This document shows, piece by piece, positions 23,099 through 32,054 of a stretch of DNA of 64,000 nucleotides. Numbering within the stretch: the stretch's first letter is position 1; each line of letters begins with the position of its first letter. The stretch is from positions 1-64,000 of IMG/VR virus record IMGVR_UViG_3300007609_000003; one strand, given 5' to 3'. Below the pieces are notes generated by a model that was not told where the DNA came from, did no database searches, and saw only the letters and a list, made by a program, of their open reading frames with translations. The position numbers were made by a program, and so were the translations under genes. This stretch comes from a virus.

Positions 23099-24069
23099 AG
23101 ACCGCTTTAATTACAGGATTTCCTGGACAAGATGCCTGCTATCTTGGTAAACTATTATTAGAAAAAGGGTATGATGTTTATGGTCTCGTTAAAAGATATA
23201 GTAGTCCAAACTGGAATAACATCGAGTACCTAGATCTTTTCAATAAAGGTTTAAAAACAATCGTTGGGGATGTTACGGATCCTTGCAGTATGATGGATGT
23301 AATGGAGATAGTGCAACCAGACGAACTCTATAACCTAGCAGCCCAGAGCTTTGTTGGAGGTTCTTGGAGACTTGCGTATGTAACCACTCACGTTGATGCG
23401 CTCGGCCCGTTAAACTGTCTAGAAGCAATTCGTCGTATTAAACCGGATACAAAGTTTTACCAAGCGGGCACCAGCGAAATGTTTGGAAACAGTAATATAG
23501 ATGGAAGACAGAATGAAAAGACTCCCTTTGAGCCGGTAAGTCCATACGGTATCGCTAAACTATACGGATATCATATTACTAAAAACTATCGTGAGAGTTA
23601 CGATGCGTATGCCTGTACTGGATTGCTATTTAATCACGAGTCGCCGATACGCGGAATTGAATTTGTTTCAAGAAAGATAACGGATGGAGTAGCAAGAATT
23701 AAGAACGGTTTACAGGATAAGGTGGTTCTTGGAAACCTTGATGCCGAACGCGATTGGGGTCACGCTGAAGACTACGTTCGTGCACAGTGGTTAATGATGC
23801 AACAAGAAAAGCCAGAAGACTTTATTATTGCGACGGGAATTAAACACAGCGTACGTGATCTATGTAGTGTAGCATTTAATACTGTCGGTATAAACGATTG
23901 GGAAAGTTATGTTGTAAGTGACGAGGAGTTTGAAAGACCTAACGAGCTACACAGTCTCCATGCCGACTCTGATAAAGCAAAGAAGACTCTAGATTGGACG
24001 CCGGAATATACTTTTGAACGTATGATTACTGAAATGGTCGAAGCAGATATGAATAGGTATAAAAAATAA
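23095..24069 (+). CDS. gmd: GDP-mannose 4,6-dehydratase
   Basis: 324 residues. Converts GDP-mannose to GDP-4-keto-6-deoxymannose. Rossmann loop GFPGQDACYL near residue 8, catalytic TSEMFG, YGIAK (YxxxK) and the cofactor-binding VRDLCSVAF-like end are those of Gmd, an extended SDR. A little shorter than the usual 345-370. It overlaps the DegT-fold gene by 4 bases, so the two steps are probably coupled. Confidence 0.88.
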   Translation: MKTALITGFPGQDACYLGKLLLEKGYDVYGLVKRYSSPNWNNIEYLDLFNKGLKTIVGDVTDPCSMMDVMEIVQPDELYNLAAQSFVGGSWRLAYVTTHVDALGPLNCLEAIRRIKPDTKFYQAGTSEMFGNSNIDGRQNEKTPFEPVSPYGIAKLYGYHITKNYRESYDAYACTGLLFNHESPIRGIEFVSRKITDGVARIKNGLQDKVVLGNLDAERDWGHAEDYVRAQWLMMQQEKPEDFIIATGIKHSVRDLCSVAFNTVGINDWESYVVSDEEFERPNELHSLHADSDKAKKTLDWTPEYTFERMITEMVEADMNRYKK

Positions 24070-24070
24070 A

Positions 24071-24613
24071 ATGAAGATAGTGATTACAGGACATACAAGC
24101 GGTCTTGGTAAAACTTTATATAATATTTTATCAAAAGATCATGAAGTAGTCGGTTTAAGTAGACAAAACGGATATGATTTAAGCAAAGACCTAGATACAT
24201 TCTTAGTTGATGATTTTGACGTATACATAAACAATGCATACCATGATTATTCGCAGACTACTCTTTTATATAAGTTGTTTGAAAAAAATAAATATAGAGA
24301 TTGCACGGTAATTAATGTTGGGAGCGTGAGCGCTGATGGCAACAGGGATGCGGTTAATGAATATGCTATTCATAAGGCTGCGTTAGAAAAAACCTGCCTG
24401 CAGCTGCAACTTATTGATACGAGTTGCAAGATCATTCATTTAAAACTCGGAAGAATGAATACTCCAATGACGGATCATAGAAGAGAATACCCTCGAATAG
24501 AAACTGATTATATCGCAAACACAATCAAGTGGTTAATGGATCAACCTAAAGATATACTAATAAAAAACTTAACGATAGATATAATGAATAGCAGAAGGAA
24601 AAAGAAACAATGA
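24071..24613 (+). CDS. Short-chain dehydrogenase/reductase
   Basis: 180 residues. GHTSGLGKTL (NAD(P) loop), NNAYHD (NNAG position), NVGSVSA (catalytic Ser) and YAIHKAALEK (YxxxK) make a classical SDR, somewhat short. In a colitose-type pathway a reductase would finish the 3,6-dideoxy sugar, and this gene is the obvious candidate; the usual ColC is an extended SDR with epimerase activity, so the product could differ. Confidence 0.8.
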   Translation: MKIVITGHTSGLGKTLYNILSKDHEVVGLSRQNGYDLSKDLDTFLVDDFDVYINNAYHDYSQTTLLYKLFEKNKYRDCTVINVGSVSADGNRDAVNEYAIHKAALEKTCLQLQLIDTSCKIIHLKLGRMNTPMTDHRREYPRIETDYIANTIKWLMDQPKDILIKNLTIDIMNSRRKKKQ

Positions 24614-25287
24614 TACCAGTGTTTATGGGATACGATGTGAGAGAGGCAACAGCATATCACGTATGTTCCAATTCTATCATAAGAAATTCATCTGAACCGG
24701 TAAGCATCAATCCGCTATCACTCAACCTTTTAAAGGGTTATGAAGAGAAGCATACGGATGGAAGCAACCATTTCATATACAGTAGGTTTCTTATTCCTCA
24801 TCTAATGGGATACAAGGGCTGGGCACTGTTCGTAGATGGTGATATGATATTTCGAGACGATATCGCAAAACTTTGGGAAATGCGTGATGACTCGAAGGCC
24901 GTGATGGTAGTAAAGCACGATTATAAGACTCGCATGAAGGAGAAGTACCTTGGTGCAAAGAACGAAGACTATCCTCGTAAAAACTGGTCGAGCGTAATAC
25001 TCTGGAACTGTGCACATCCTGGAAATAGCGTTGTTACTCCAGATTTTGTTCAGAACGCAACCGGCGCAAAGGTACATAGATTTAGTTGGTTGCCTGATAA
25101 TGAGATCGGTGAACTTCCGATTGAATGGAACTGGTTGCCTGACGAGTTTGGTGCAAACCCGGATGCAAAGTTGCTACACTATACTCTAGGTACTCCATGT
25201 TTCCACGATTTCGCAACGACTCCTATGGCAGACGAATGGCATAGAGAACGCATCTATATGGATTATAGTCAACAACACGGTCTCTAG
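24610..25287 (+). CDS. GT8-like glycosyltransferase
   Basis: 225 residues. IPVFMGYDVREATAY at the start and ALFVDGDMIF (DxD, about 74-81) are typical of small GT-A transferases related to GT8 and the lipopolysaccharide-type family; a late ALLHYTLGTPCFHDF-like His block supports it. ATG 24610 overlaps the SDR stop. Acceptor unknown. Confidence 0.75.
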   Translation: MIPVFMGYDVREATAYHVCSNSIIRNSSEPVSINPLSLNLLKGYEEKHTDGSNHFIYSRFLIPHLMGYKGWALFVDGDMIFRDDIAKLWEMRDDSKAVMVVKHDYKTRMKEKYLGAKNEDYPRKNWSSVILWNCAHPGNSVVTPDFVQNATGAKVHRFSWLPDNEIGELPIEWNWLPDEFGANPDAKLLHYTLGTPCFHDFATTPMADEWHRERIYMDYSQQHGL

Positions 25288-25293
25288 GATAAT

Positions 25294-25803
25294 ATGAAGG
25301 AAGTTTTTGAAGGTAAGACCGTTGCGGTAGTAGGTAATGCAAAGAGTCTTTTTGAAAAAGATTATGGGAGTGAAATAGATTCTGCTGATGTGGTATGTAG
25401 AATAAAACGTGGGTTCTTTATGTTGCAGCCTAAGGATGTAAAGTCTCACGGCGAAAGGACTGATGTGTGGTTTTTAAACTGGTTTAAAACTATGAAGCCG
25501 AGTAGAGTTACTAATAAATCGTGCGATCATATCGTAGAAATACTTCATCACAAAGAGATTGACATAGAATGGTTAAAAGAAGATCTCGGCCATCATCGTC
25601 CTTCGACTGGTTTAAGAATATTACATCTTATATCATTATACGATCCTAAGAAGGTTTATGTATATGGTTATGATTGGAAACAAACTCCATCGTTTCATAA
25701 TAAACAATTAAAGGAGGATCGCCACAATTTTCCTCTCGAAAGAAACTATTGCAGAGAAAGATTCTTTCAAAATAAAGATAAGGTATTTGAACTAAGAAAA
25801 TGA
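25294..25803 (+). CDS. GT29-like glycosyltransferase, copy 2
   Basis: 169 residues with the same landmarks as 18124: KTVAVVGNAKSL, DSADVVCRIKRG, HRPSTGLRILHLIS and VYGYDW. Overlaps copy 3 by 4 bases. The three copies differ between the landmarks, so they are old or diversified duplicates. Confidence 0.72.
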   Translation: MKEVFEGKTVAVVGNAKSLFEKDYGSEIDSADVVCRIKRGFFMLQPKDVKSHGERTDVWFLNWFKTMKPSRVTNKSCDHIVEILHHKEIDIEWLKEDLGHHRPSTGLRILHLISLYDPKKVYVYGYDWKQTPSFHNKQLKEDRHNFPLERNYCRERFFQNKDKVFELRK

Positions 25804-26360
25804 AAGAATGGTTTGAAAATAAAACGGTTGCTGTGATTGGCAATGCAATATCATTATTTGATAGAGAATATGGTGAAGAGATAGACTCTCATGATATTGT
25901 AGTGCGGTTAAATAAAGCCGCCGTGTTATACACACGTAAGGACGCAATAAAGAGCCATGGAAAAAGAACAGACGTATGGTTCTTTTGGAATACTTCAGAA
26001 TACAAAATGCAGTTCCCAAAGATTGCAAATAACATAAAAAAGGTTCACGCTGGCCATCAGGGTAGATCTCATAATAATCTAAGTAAAGTAGATTTTGTGT
26101 ACCCAGATTCTCTATACAAACCACTAAAGTTAAAAGCAGGAAAACATGCCAATCCTACAACGGGTTTGATTACTTTAGATTACATCTCTACGTGCGATCC
26201 AAAGATGGTTACGGTATATGGTTTCGATTGGAAAGAATCTGCGACATTTACAGATCCACAGGGTAAAAGAGAAAGGGCCTGCCCTCATGATTATCCAGTT
26301 GAAAAGCAGTATTGTATGGATAACTTTTTCTCAAAGGATAATTTTGAACTAAGAAGCTAA
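25800..26360 (+). CDS. GT29-like glycosyltransferase, copy 3
   Basis: 186 residues: KTVAVIGNAISL, DSHDIVVRLNKA, PTTGLITLDYIS, VYGFDW and a shared C-terminal EKQYCMDNFF. The N-terminal MKEWFE/MKEWFEN start is identical in copies 1 and 3. Last gene of the sugar cluster. Confidence 0.72.
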   Translation: MKEWFENKTVAVIGNAISLFDREYGEEIDSHDIVVRLNKAAVLYTRKDAIKSHGKRTDVWFFWNTSEYKMQFPKIANNIKKVHAGHQGRSHNNLSKVDFVYPDSLYKPLKLKAGKHANPTTGLITLDYISTCDPKMVTVYGFDWKESATFTDPQGKRERACPHDYPVEKQYCMDNFFSKDNFELRS

Positions 26361-26363
26361 TAT

Positions 26364-26371
26364 TATAAATA
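26364..26371 (+). promoter_or_regulatory. Late promoter TATAAATA
   Basis: Perfect box 33 bases before the large modular gene. The leader has 6-bp arms CATGAA/TTCATG around the GGAG site, overlapping the start codon. Confidence 0.78.
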
Positions 26372-26403
26372 CAATAAAATAACATGAAATCCGGAGACAC
26401 TTC

Positions 26404-28674
26404 ATGGTCGAAAAAGAAAATGATAAAAAGAAAAAGAATTCCAAGAAGGTCAAGGAACACGATCCTTCTCAGTATATAGAAGTAGAACCAGTCATGAATG
26501 AGGCTACGAATAAGACCGTCGTTATAAGTTTTGGTCGTTTCAATCCAATCACGGTTGGTCATGAAAAGTTAGTGAACAGAGTTATCACGGAAGCTGTAAA
26601 GCGCAAGGCTGATGCCGCGGTATATATGTCTCATTCTCAGGATGCAAAGAAGAATCCACTATCATACGAACAAAAGGTTAAACTCGGCCAAAAGGCATTC
26701 GGCAAAATTGTAAAGAGATCTTCGGCTCGAACGATCATTGAAGTTGCTAAAGAACTGTCAAAGAGATATGACAAGTTTGTATTGGTCGTAGGATCCGATA
26801 GAGTCAAAGAGTTTGAAACTCTATTGAAAAAGTATAACGAACTCGACTATACGTTCGAAAACATTGAAATAGTTTCAGCTGGAGAAAGAGATCCTGACTC
26901 TGAAGGCGTAACCGGCATGTCTGCATCAAAAATGAGAGCAGCGGCAAAAGCTGGCGACATCGGACTATTTAAGCAAGGCCTGCCTAAAAAACTAAAAGGT
27001 ACTGCAACAGCGGTTATGAATATGGTCCGTAAAGGAATGAACATAACTGAAGAACTTGATTTACAAGAAGAAGATCTTGAGGAAAGAGCTCCTCTCTCAA
27101 TTCAGCAGAGAAGAAAAAGAGCCTTGACTATGCGTAAGTATAAGACCAAGATTAAGATGTCACGTGAGAGATCAAAGAGAAAGATGGCTCCTAAGGATAA
27201 GTTGTTAAAGAGATCGCGTAAACAAGCATTAAACTTTATGAGAAATAGACTATCAAAGAATAAAAAATATTCCGAAATGTCTACAGCCGAAAAGATTACG
27301 CTAGACAAAAGATTACAAAAGATTCCTGGCAGAGTAATAGACAGAATTGCAACTCGCCTTCTTCCAAAGGTTAGAAAAGCAGAAAAAGAACGTCTTGCTG
27401 GTGTTTTAAATCCAAAAAAGAATGAAGAAAAATATAGTACAGATGCAATGTTTGAAGTATTTATGGAATCAAGATCCAAAAAGCCTCAGGATCCTGATGT
27501 AAAGGATATGCCAGGATCTCAGCCAAAGGGATACTATAAAGGTGTAGATAAGGATAAGAAAGACGATCGCGCTCGCCACTTTAAAAAGTATGGTAAGATG
27601 GACGATGATAATCCTGCTGCATATAAACCAGCCCCTGGCGATAAAGATGCAAAGACAAAACCTTCTGTTCATACGAAAAAGTTTAAAGATATGTTTGGCG
27701 AAGCCGCAAAGGCAGATATGACGGTTCGAAAAAGACCTCACATGGCTTTAGAAAAAACCGGCGCTGTTAAGTTTGATAAACGATTTAAGATATTTAAATC
27801 TAAAGAACAGGTGGGCGAAGATTTAAACAATGATATAAATGATATCTTAAATTTCTCAAAAGATTTTGAAGACTTCTTAATGTCAGAAGATTTTGACGAT
27901 CTAACAGAATCGAAAAAAGCTCTAAAGAAAAAGGCGGAAAAGACTGGAATATCGTATGGTATTCTAAAGAAGGTCTTTGATCGTGGAGTCGCTGCTTGGA
28001 GAACTGGCCACAGGCCAGGAACAACCCCAACACAATGGGGATTAGCAAGAGTCAATTCATTTGCTACCAAAGGAAAAGGAACCTGGGGTAAAGCAGATAA
28101 AGACCTTGCAGCAAAAGTTAGAAAGGAACAATTTAGTTTGACAGATAAAGAGAAGGAAGAATTCTCAAGCTTAGATGAACAAACTATGTTAAATAAAGTT
28201 CTTGAAAAAATACACAATCATGTTTCAAAAGGTGAAAGCCTTGGGGATATAATAAATCAAATCGTTACTCTTTCGAACATTGGTATACCGGCTCGCAAAC
28301 TTGAGACCGAATACAAGAAAAAGTACGGTGAACCTGCAACTATGACACGTAATCCTTTACAGCGAAAACAGCTTTTAAAGAAGTACGGTTACAAAGCTGA
28401 ACAAAAAGAGGACTCTCCATCAGAAAGAGAATGGGGAACTGATAGTTTAACTAAAAAGTATAAAAAAGATACACCCGGGCAAGACCTTGAAGAAGCTGCA
28501 TTAGATGCAAATATACATCGTGGCGATAAAGTAAAATTTATTCATAACTATGTGACTGGAAATTCCGAAACATTAGAAGGTACCTTTGTTGGTACTGATG
28601 ATGAAACTGGGAGAGCAAGAATAAGAACAGAGGACGGTAAATTGTATATCGTAAAGCATGATGAAATCATTTAA
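26404..28674 (+). CDS. Modular protein with nicotinamide/cytidylyl-transferase domain
   Basis: 756 residues. After a basic N-terminus, residues about 39-210 form a nucleotidyltransferase: SFGRFNPITVGHEKL (HxGH site reads TVGH), VLVVGSDRVKEF and VTGMSASKMR in place of the ISxTxxR motif, as in NMN adenylyltransferases. The rest is a chain of small Lys-rich modules: PGSQPKGYYKG to TKKFKDMFGE, then KTGISYGILKKVFDRG to GTWG (a DUF5824-like block as I recall it), and a C-terminal SH3-like GDKVKFIHNYVTG. Such linkers recur in marine T4-like phage head proteins. NAD synthesis or repair is possible; a packaged structural role is equally likely. Confidence 0.7.
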   Translation: MVEKENDKKKKNSKKVKEHDPSQYIEVEPVMNEATNKTVVISFGRFNPITVGHEKLVNRVITEAVKRKADAAVYMSHSQDAKKNPLSYEQKVKLGQKAFGKIVKRSSARTIIEVAKELSKRYDKFVLVVGSDRVKEFETLLKKYNELDYTFENIEIVSAGERDPDSEGVTGMSASKMRAAAKAGDIGLFKQGLPKKLKGTATAVMNMVRKGMNITEELDLQEEDLEERAPLSIQQRRKRALTMRKYKTKIKMSRERSKRKMAPKDKLLKRSRKQALNFMRNRLSKNKKYSEMSTAEKITLDKRLQKIPGRVIDRIATRLLPKVRKAEKERLAGVLNPKKNEEKYSTDAMFEVFMESRSKKPQDPDVKDMPGSQPKGYYKGVDKDKKDDRARHFKKYGKMDDDNPAAYKPAPGDKDAKTKPSVHTKKFKDMFGEAAKADMTVRKRPHMALEKTGAVKFDKRFKIFKSKEQVGEDLNNDINDILNFSKDFEDFLMSEDFDDLTESKKALKKKAEKTGISYGILKKVFDRGVAAWRTGHRPGTTPTQWGLARVNSFATKGKGTWGKADKDLAAKVRKEQFSLTDKEKEEFSSLDEQTMLNKVLEKIHNHVSKGESLGDIINQIVTLSNIGIPARKLETEYKKKYGEPATMTRNPLQRKQLLKKYGYKAEQKEDSPSEREWGTDSLTKKYKKDTPGQDLEEAALDANIHRGDKVKFIHNYVTGNSETLEGTFVGTDDETGRARIRTEDGKLYIVKHDEII

Positions 28675-28984
28675 AGAACATTTACAAAGTATGTCAAAAA
28701 TACCAAGATTAGAAGAAGGGCACCCAAACTGCGGAACTTCGCAATGTTGCGGAAAATGTAAAACTGCGATTGCGCTGGCCGAAGGTTCGGAAACATGGGA
28801 AGATGGTTACAAACGTAGAGTCGTTAAAACCACAAAACCTGAACATAAAGAAAAAGGTATGAACTGGCGCATTAAGGGTAAAGATAAAGCACACCTTACT
28901 ATTAAACTATATAAGAAAAAGCCTTCCTTTAAAGAGTTTACCAAACAGATGAAACGCGTTGCAGGACACGAGTTCGGTGGTTAG
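28661..28984 (+). CDS. Small Cys-rich protein with capsid-targeting-like leader
   Basis: 107 residues; ATG 28661 is preferred over 28658 since it gives MKSFKEHLQSM. CGTSQCCGKCK (about 25-35) is a possible zinc site. The start lies inside the end of the previous gene. The leader and late location suggest an internal head protein. Confidence 0.58.
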   Translation: MKSFKEHLQSMSKIPRLEEGHPNCGTSQCCGKCKTAIALAEGSETWEDGYKRRVVKTTKPEHKEKGMNWRIKGKDKAHLTIKLYKKKPSFKEFTKQMKRVAGHEFGG

Positions 28985-29270
28985 ATTTAAACAATATATT
29001 TCAGAGGGTGTAAAGCTCAAGTATATTCGTGATAAGAATATGGGTGTACTTAAGATGTGGGATACCAAAGAAAAGAGTTGGGTCGAGTTACGTGGTAAGC
29101 CAAACTTTGAGACTACTTTTGATCCAAAGGATCCGCTACACAAAGCAATCAAAGATCTTGGTAAAGCGGCAAATATATCAGACTTTGTAAATGGTGAAAC
29201 TGTAAGTATTAATCCAAACCACCCCGATGGCAAAAAAGCGTTATCAACAATAAAGAAGTTAATGAAATGA
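28977..29270 (+). CDS. Small protein with capsid-targeting-like leader
   Basis: 97 residues from GTG 28977, chosen because it yields MVRFKQYISEG, the same leader pattern as its neighbours; a TTG further upstream is less likely. Lys-rich, no motif. Overlaps the previous gene by 8 bases and the next by 4. Confidence 0.58.
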   Translation: MVRFKQYISEGVKLKYIRDKNMGVLKMWDTKEKSWVELRGKPNFETTFDPKDPLHKAIKDLGKAANISDFVNGETVSINPNHPDGKKALSTIKKLMK

Positions 29271-29617
29271 AAAGCTTTAGCAGATATAATCAGATCGACG
29301 AAACTTGCGAAGAATGCAACCTTTACGAAGACCTAGTTGTTGAAGAGGCTGAGTATGAAGGGCGTAAGGTTAAACTCAACGATCCTATTCGTACTTCTGA
29401 AAACCCAAACAAAAAGTTTAAAGTATACGTAAAGAACGATAAGGGTAACGTCGTAGTCGTTCGTTTCGGTGATCCAAAGATGGAAATCAAAAGAGATGAT
29501 CCTAAGAGACGCAAGAACTTTAGAGCAAGACATAACTGTGATAATCCTGGCCCAAAATGGAAAGCAAGATACTGGAGTTGCCACCAATGGCGTGCAGGTG
29601 CTAATGTAGATAATTGA
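29267..29617 (+). CDS. Conserved phage protein of unknown function
   Basis: 116 residues. Starts MKSFSRYNQIDE. The C-terminal two thirds, with KVYVKNDKGNVVVVRFGD and RARHNCDNPGPKWKARYWSC, is a block I recall from many marine T4-like phages; its function is not known. Conserved Cys/His could bind metal. Late operon member. Confidence 0.7.
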   Translation: MKSFSRYNQIDETCEECNLYEDLVVEEAEYEGRKVKLNDPIRTSENPNKKFKVYVKNDKGNVVVVRFGDPKMEIKRDDPKRRKNFRARHNCDNPGPKWKARYWSCHQWRAGANVDN

Positions 29618-29623
29618 TAAATA
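29616..29623 (+). promoter_or_regulatory. Late promoter variant GATAAATA
   Basis: One mismatch at the first base; overlaps the stop codon of the upstream gene and lies 35 bases before the next start. Confidence 0.6.
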
Positions 29624-29657
29624 GTTTAAGATAATCAAAAAAAACAGGGAAATATCA

Positions 29658-30464
29658 ATGAAACGGTTTAAAACTTTTGTAGAACAAATGGCAGGATCTA
29701 AATGTTCCTGTTGTGGTAATATGATTGATGAAAAAGGTAAGTGTGGCTGCGGTCCAGACTGTCCTCATTGCGGTGGACAACACACAATCGACGAAGGTTA
29801 TAAAGCTTCATCTGAAAAATCAAAGTTTGGTGGTTATAGAGCTCATCTAAAAAATCCTGAAGGTAGAACTTCTTATATGGGATCTGCAGGATATAAGAAA
29901 CCTGAATATGCAAAAGGTGAAGCGCAGGCTTATCATGATGCATACTTTGGTGGTCCCGGTAGAGCAAACAACCGCGCGGCTGATCGTGCAGTTGCTGCAT
30001 ACAGGGCAAAACATAAAGATAAAATTCTTGAAGAATCTAAACTTGATGAAGCAATGGATCAGAAGAAGTTTTCTGCCGGCGCTAAAGCAATGAAAGCTTA
30101 TGCTCAAAAATATGGTGGAGTTGATAAGAAAGAATTTATGGAAGTTTCTAAGCTTCTTGATCAAATTGGTCGTGTTAATATTCTACAGGCAGGACAACTT
30201 CTTACTAGATTAAATCGTTTAATTGATGGAATGGATACAGATGTACGTGAACGTATGTTTATTGAACTTAAAAAGGTTGGTCTTGTAGAATCATTTGAAG
30301 CGCTTGATGAAATCAGCAAAAAGACACTTGGATCTTATGTGAAGAAGGCTTCTGACGATCGTGCTCAAAATGCTTTAAATGTTGGTAAGACAGGTAAAAT
30401 GAATTTCAAAGGCTTAAAAAGATCGGCAGGTATTAGAAAAGCGGTCGATCGTCTTACAAAATAA
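29658..30464 (+). CDS. Internal head protein candidate with zinc-ribbon-like start
   Basis: 268 residues. Leader MKRFKTFVEQM, then CSCCG ... CGCGPDCPHCGGQH (about residues 16-42), a plausible zinc-binding pair of knuckles. The rest is helical and includes LDEISKKTLGSYVKKA, a short motif I recall from putative head-core proteins of marine T4-like phages. Expressed from the GATAAATA box at 29616. Function unknown; DNA condensation or head assembly is a guess. Confidence 0.62.
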   Translation: MKRFKTFVEQMAGSKCSCCGNMIDEKGKCGCGPDCPHCGGQHTIDEGYKASSEKSKFGGYRAHLKNPEGRTSYMGSAGYKKPEYAKGEAQAYHDAYFGGPGRANNRAADRAVAAYRAKHKDKILEESKLDEAMDQKKFSAGAKAMKAYAQKYGGVDKKEFMEVSKLLDQIGRVNILQAGQLLTRLNRLIDGMDTDVRERMFIELKKVGLVESFEALDEISKKTLGSYVKKASDDRAQNALNVGKTGKMNFKGLKRSAGIRKAVDRLTK

Positions 30465-30475
30465 CACAAAAAAAC

Positions 30476-30521
30476 ATTGAGTTAAATAAACAATATGATG
30501 AAAACAAAAACAAAACTCAAT
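30476..30521 (+). repeat. Inverted repeat before an abundant virion gene
   Basis: ATTGAGTT (30476-30483) and AACTCAAT (30514-30521), 8 bp perfect with a 30-base loop. The right arm ends 4 bases before the AAGGAG site. A weak late-like GTTAAATA (30481-30488, two mismatches) overlaps the left arm. Confidence 0.5.
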
Positions 30522-30537
30522 AACAAGGAGAGCTGAA

Positions 30538-30840
30538 ATGGCACTTTGGGGAAAAACAGATACATTGGCTGATGTTCCAAAATGGTTGGAAGATGACGCA
30601 AACAACACTAATACTTCGAATGATCGCGATAACTGCGTATTCGTTGATACTACAGAAGCTGGTATCGCAGCCAACCGCGCAAAAGGTCTTAAGACTCCAG
30701 GTTGGAACCTATACAGCAATGCAGGTAGCCGTCATAGAACTGAATGCCTAGTTGCTATGAAAGTAACTGCTGGCGATGCAGGTGACTTGGGTATCACTGG
30801 TAATACTGCTATTGAAGATACTATTGTTGCTGATAGTTAA
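30538..30840 (+). CDS. Conserved virion protein candidate
   Basis: 100 residues, no Met-rich or catalytic signature; MALWGKTDTLADVPKWL and NRAKGLKTPGWNLY are blocks I recall from structural proteins of marine T4-like phages. A strong AAGGAG site and leader hairpin suggest high late expression. Codon choice is the most regular of the region, as for an abundant protein. Confidence 0.6.
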   Translation: MALWGKTDTLADVPKWLEDDANNTNTSNDRDNCVFVDTTEAGIAANRAKGLKTPGWNLYSNAGSRHRTECLVAMKVTAGDAGDLGITGNTAIEDTIVADS

Positions 30841-30855
30841 GATTAGCAATATATT

Positions 30856-31230
30856 ATGAAATTAACAGAATCAACCTTTCTTCTTTACGCTGCAAAATAT
30901 TATGAAAACCCGCATTGCTCAGATACGTCTGAGTTTGAAGAAGACTTGAAGAGATTGCAGTACTTAAGAAAACTCTTCGGTCGATATAAACAGACCGGAG
31001 AGTTAAAAGAAAGGTTGATTCTAAATCATCTGATTATCTTATACAACTGTTTTGGAGTTGAGACAACAAATATGTTGTTTATGAAACTCGAAGAATACCA
31101 CGAATACTTAAAGCCGTTTGTTGTATACCTAAACTTTATGCCAGAGTTCATCGAGTACGAGGATGAAAGAATTCATAATCGCCACTTTAAATCAGACGAA
31201 CATATAGAAGAGATCTTAAGGAAGATATAA
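30856..31230 (+). CDS. Conserved phage protein, function unknown
   Basis: 124 residues, mostly helical: FEEDLKRLQYLRKLFGRYKQTGEL and LNHLIILYNCFGVE. Overlaps the next gene by one base. No motif; conserved context with head and lysis genes. Confidence 0.62.
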   Translation: MKLTESTFLLYAAKYYENPHCSDTSEFEEDLKRLQYLRKLFGRYKQTGELKERLILNHLIILYNCFGVETTNMLFMKLEEYHEYLKPFVVYLNFMPEFIEYEDERIHNRHFKSDEHIEEILRKI

Positions 31231-32054
31231 TGGTAGTCGACTTATTCCTAGTTTATCAATTCATACGCAGATTGGCTATGCCTTTTGAAAAATGGCCGGC
31301 ATATGAAGCTGGCGTAATTGATAAAGATGGAAACATCCTCAAAGGAAAAAGAGAAAGAAATACCAGATCCGAAAAGGAATCATTTGGTAAGTTCGATCTT
31401 ATGCTACTCAAACTCAAGAAACTTCTTGCGAAGGTACCTGGAGGTTCTTCAAGACTCGGATCCTATGCAGCTGCTCTCTGGTTGATTAAAGAATGGAATC
31501 ATTTTACTGATGAAAGCCTACTTAATGAGTCTGTCTCTGAAGAGAGTATTGACCGGTCACTGGACTTGTTTCTTAGTAGATATAATCATTATAACACACT
31601 CTCGAAAGATGTCAACCATTTAAATGAGTCTGACGCAATTATTTTAGAAAAACTAAAGGCGTCTGATGATATGGGAGATTGGATAGACGATTTCTATAAA
31701 TCTGATGCTCCTCAGTTCAAAGGTAAGTCAAAGGCCAAGAGAAGACAGATGGCAATCGCAGCGAAACTGGATGCAGAAGAAGAACAAAATGAGGCAGCAA
31801 CGAACATGCGGACTATGAAACTTATTAACAAGATTAAAAAGTCTGGTGTTGTAAAATCCGGTTCTATGTCAAAGAACGTAGATACAAAACCAGAGATGAA
31901 GGAAGAACCAACGAATAGTGCTGGATCCGGAGCGGTTGCTGGTATAGGCGTTGGTCCTCAAGGAGAGCCAGGATTGACTCCTGCTCAAATGAAAAAGTAT
32001 AAAAAGAAGAATCAGGGTCCAAAGAGACTAAGAGATATTATAGGAGCAAAGTGA
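31230..32054 (+). CDS. Conserved putative internal/structural protein
   Basis: 274 residues. VVDLFLVYQFIRRLAMPFEKW at the start (split here: VVDLFLVYQF, IRRLAMPFEKW), then KVPGGSSRLGSYAAALWLIKEW. A later SDAPQFKGKSKAKRRQMA block is a short basic motif that I recall recurring in T4-like marine phage proteins. The C-terminal 60 residues are low-complexity and Lys-rich. Likely a head-associated protein; no enzyme motif. Confidence 0.62.
   Translation: MVVDLFLVYQFIRRLAMPFEKWPAYEAGVIDKDGNILKGKRERNTRSEKESFGKFDLMLLKLKKLLAKVPGGSSRLGSYAAALWLIKEWNHFTDESLLNESVSEESIDRSLDLFLSRYNHYNTLSKDVNHLNESDAIILEKLKASDDMGDWIDDFYKSDAPQFKGKSKAKRRQMAIAAKLDAEEEQNEAATNMRTMKLINKIKKSGVVKSGSMSKNVDTKPEMKEEPTNSAGSGAVAGIGVGPQGEPGLTPAQMKKYKKKNQGPKRLRDIIGAK

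Noticed and set aside
26847-28217. Several long minus-strand frames under the modular 26404 gene
   Set aside because: They arise from Lys-rich coding (AAG/AAA) read backwards as Phe/Leu/Ser; no start signals.
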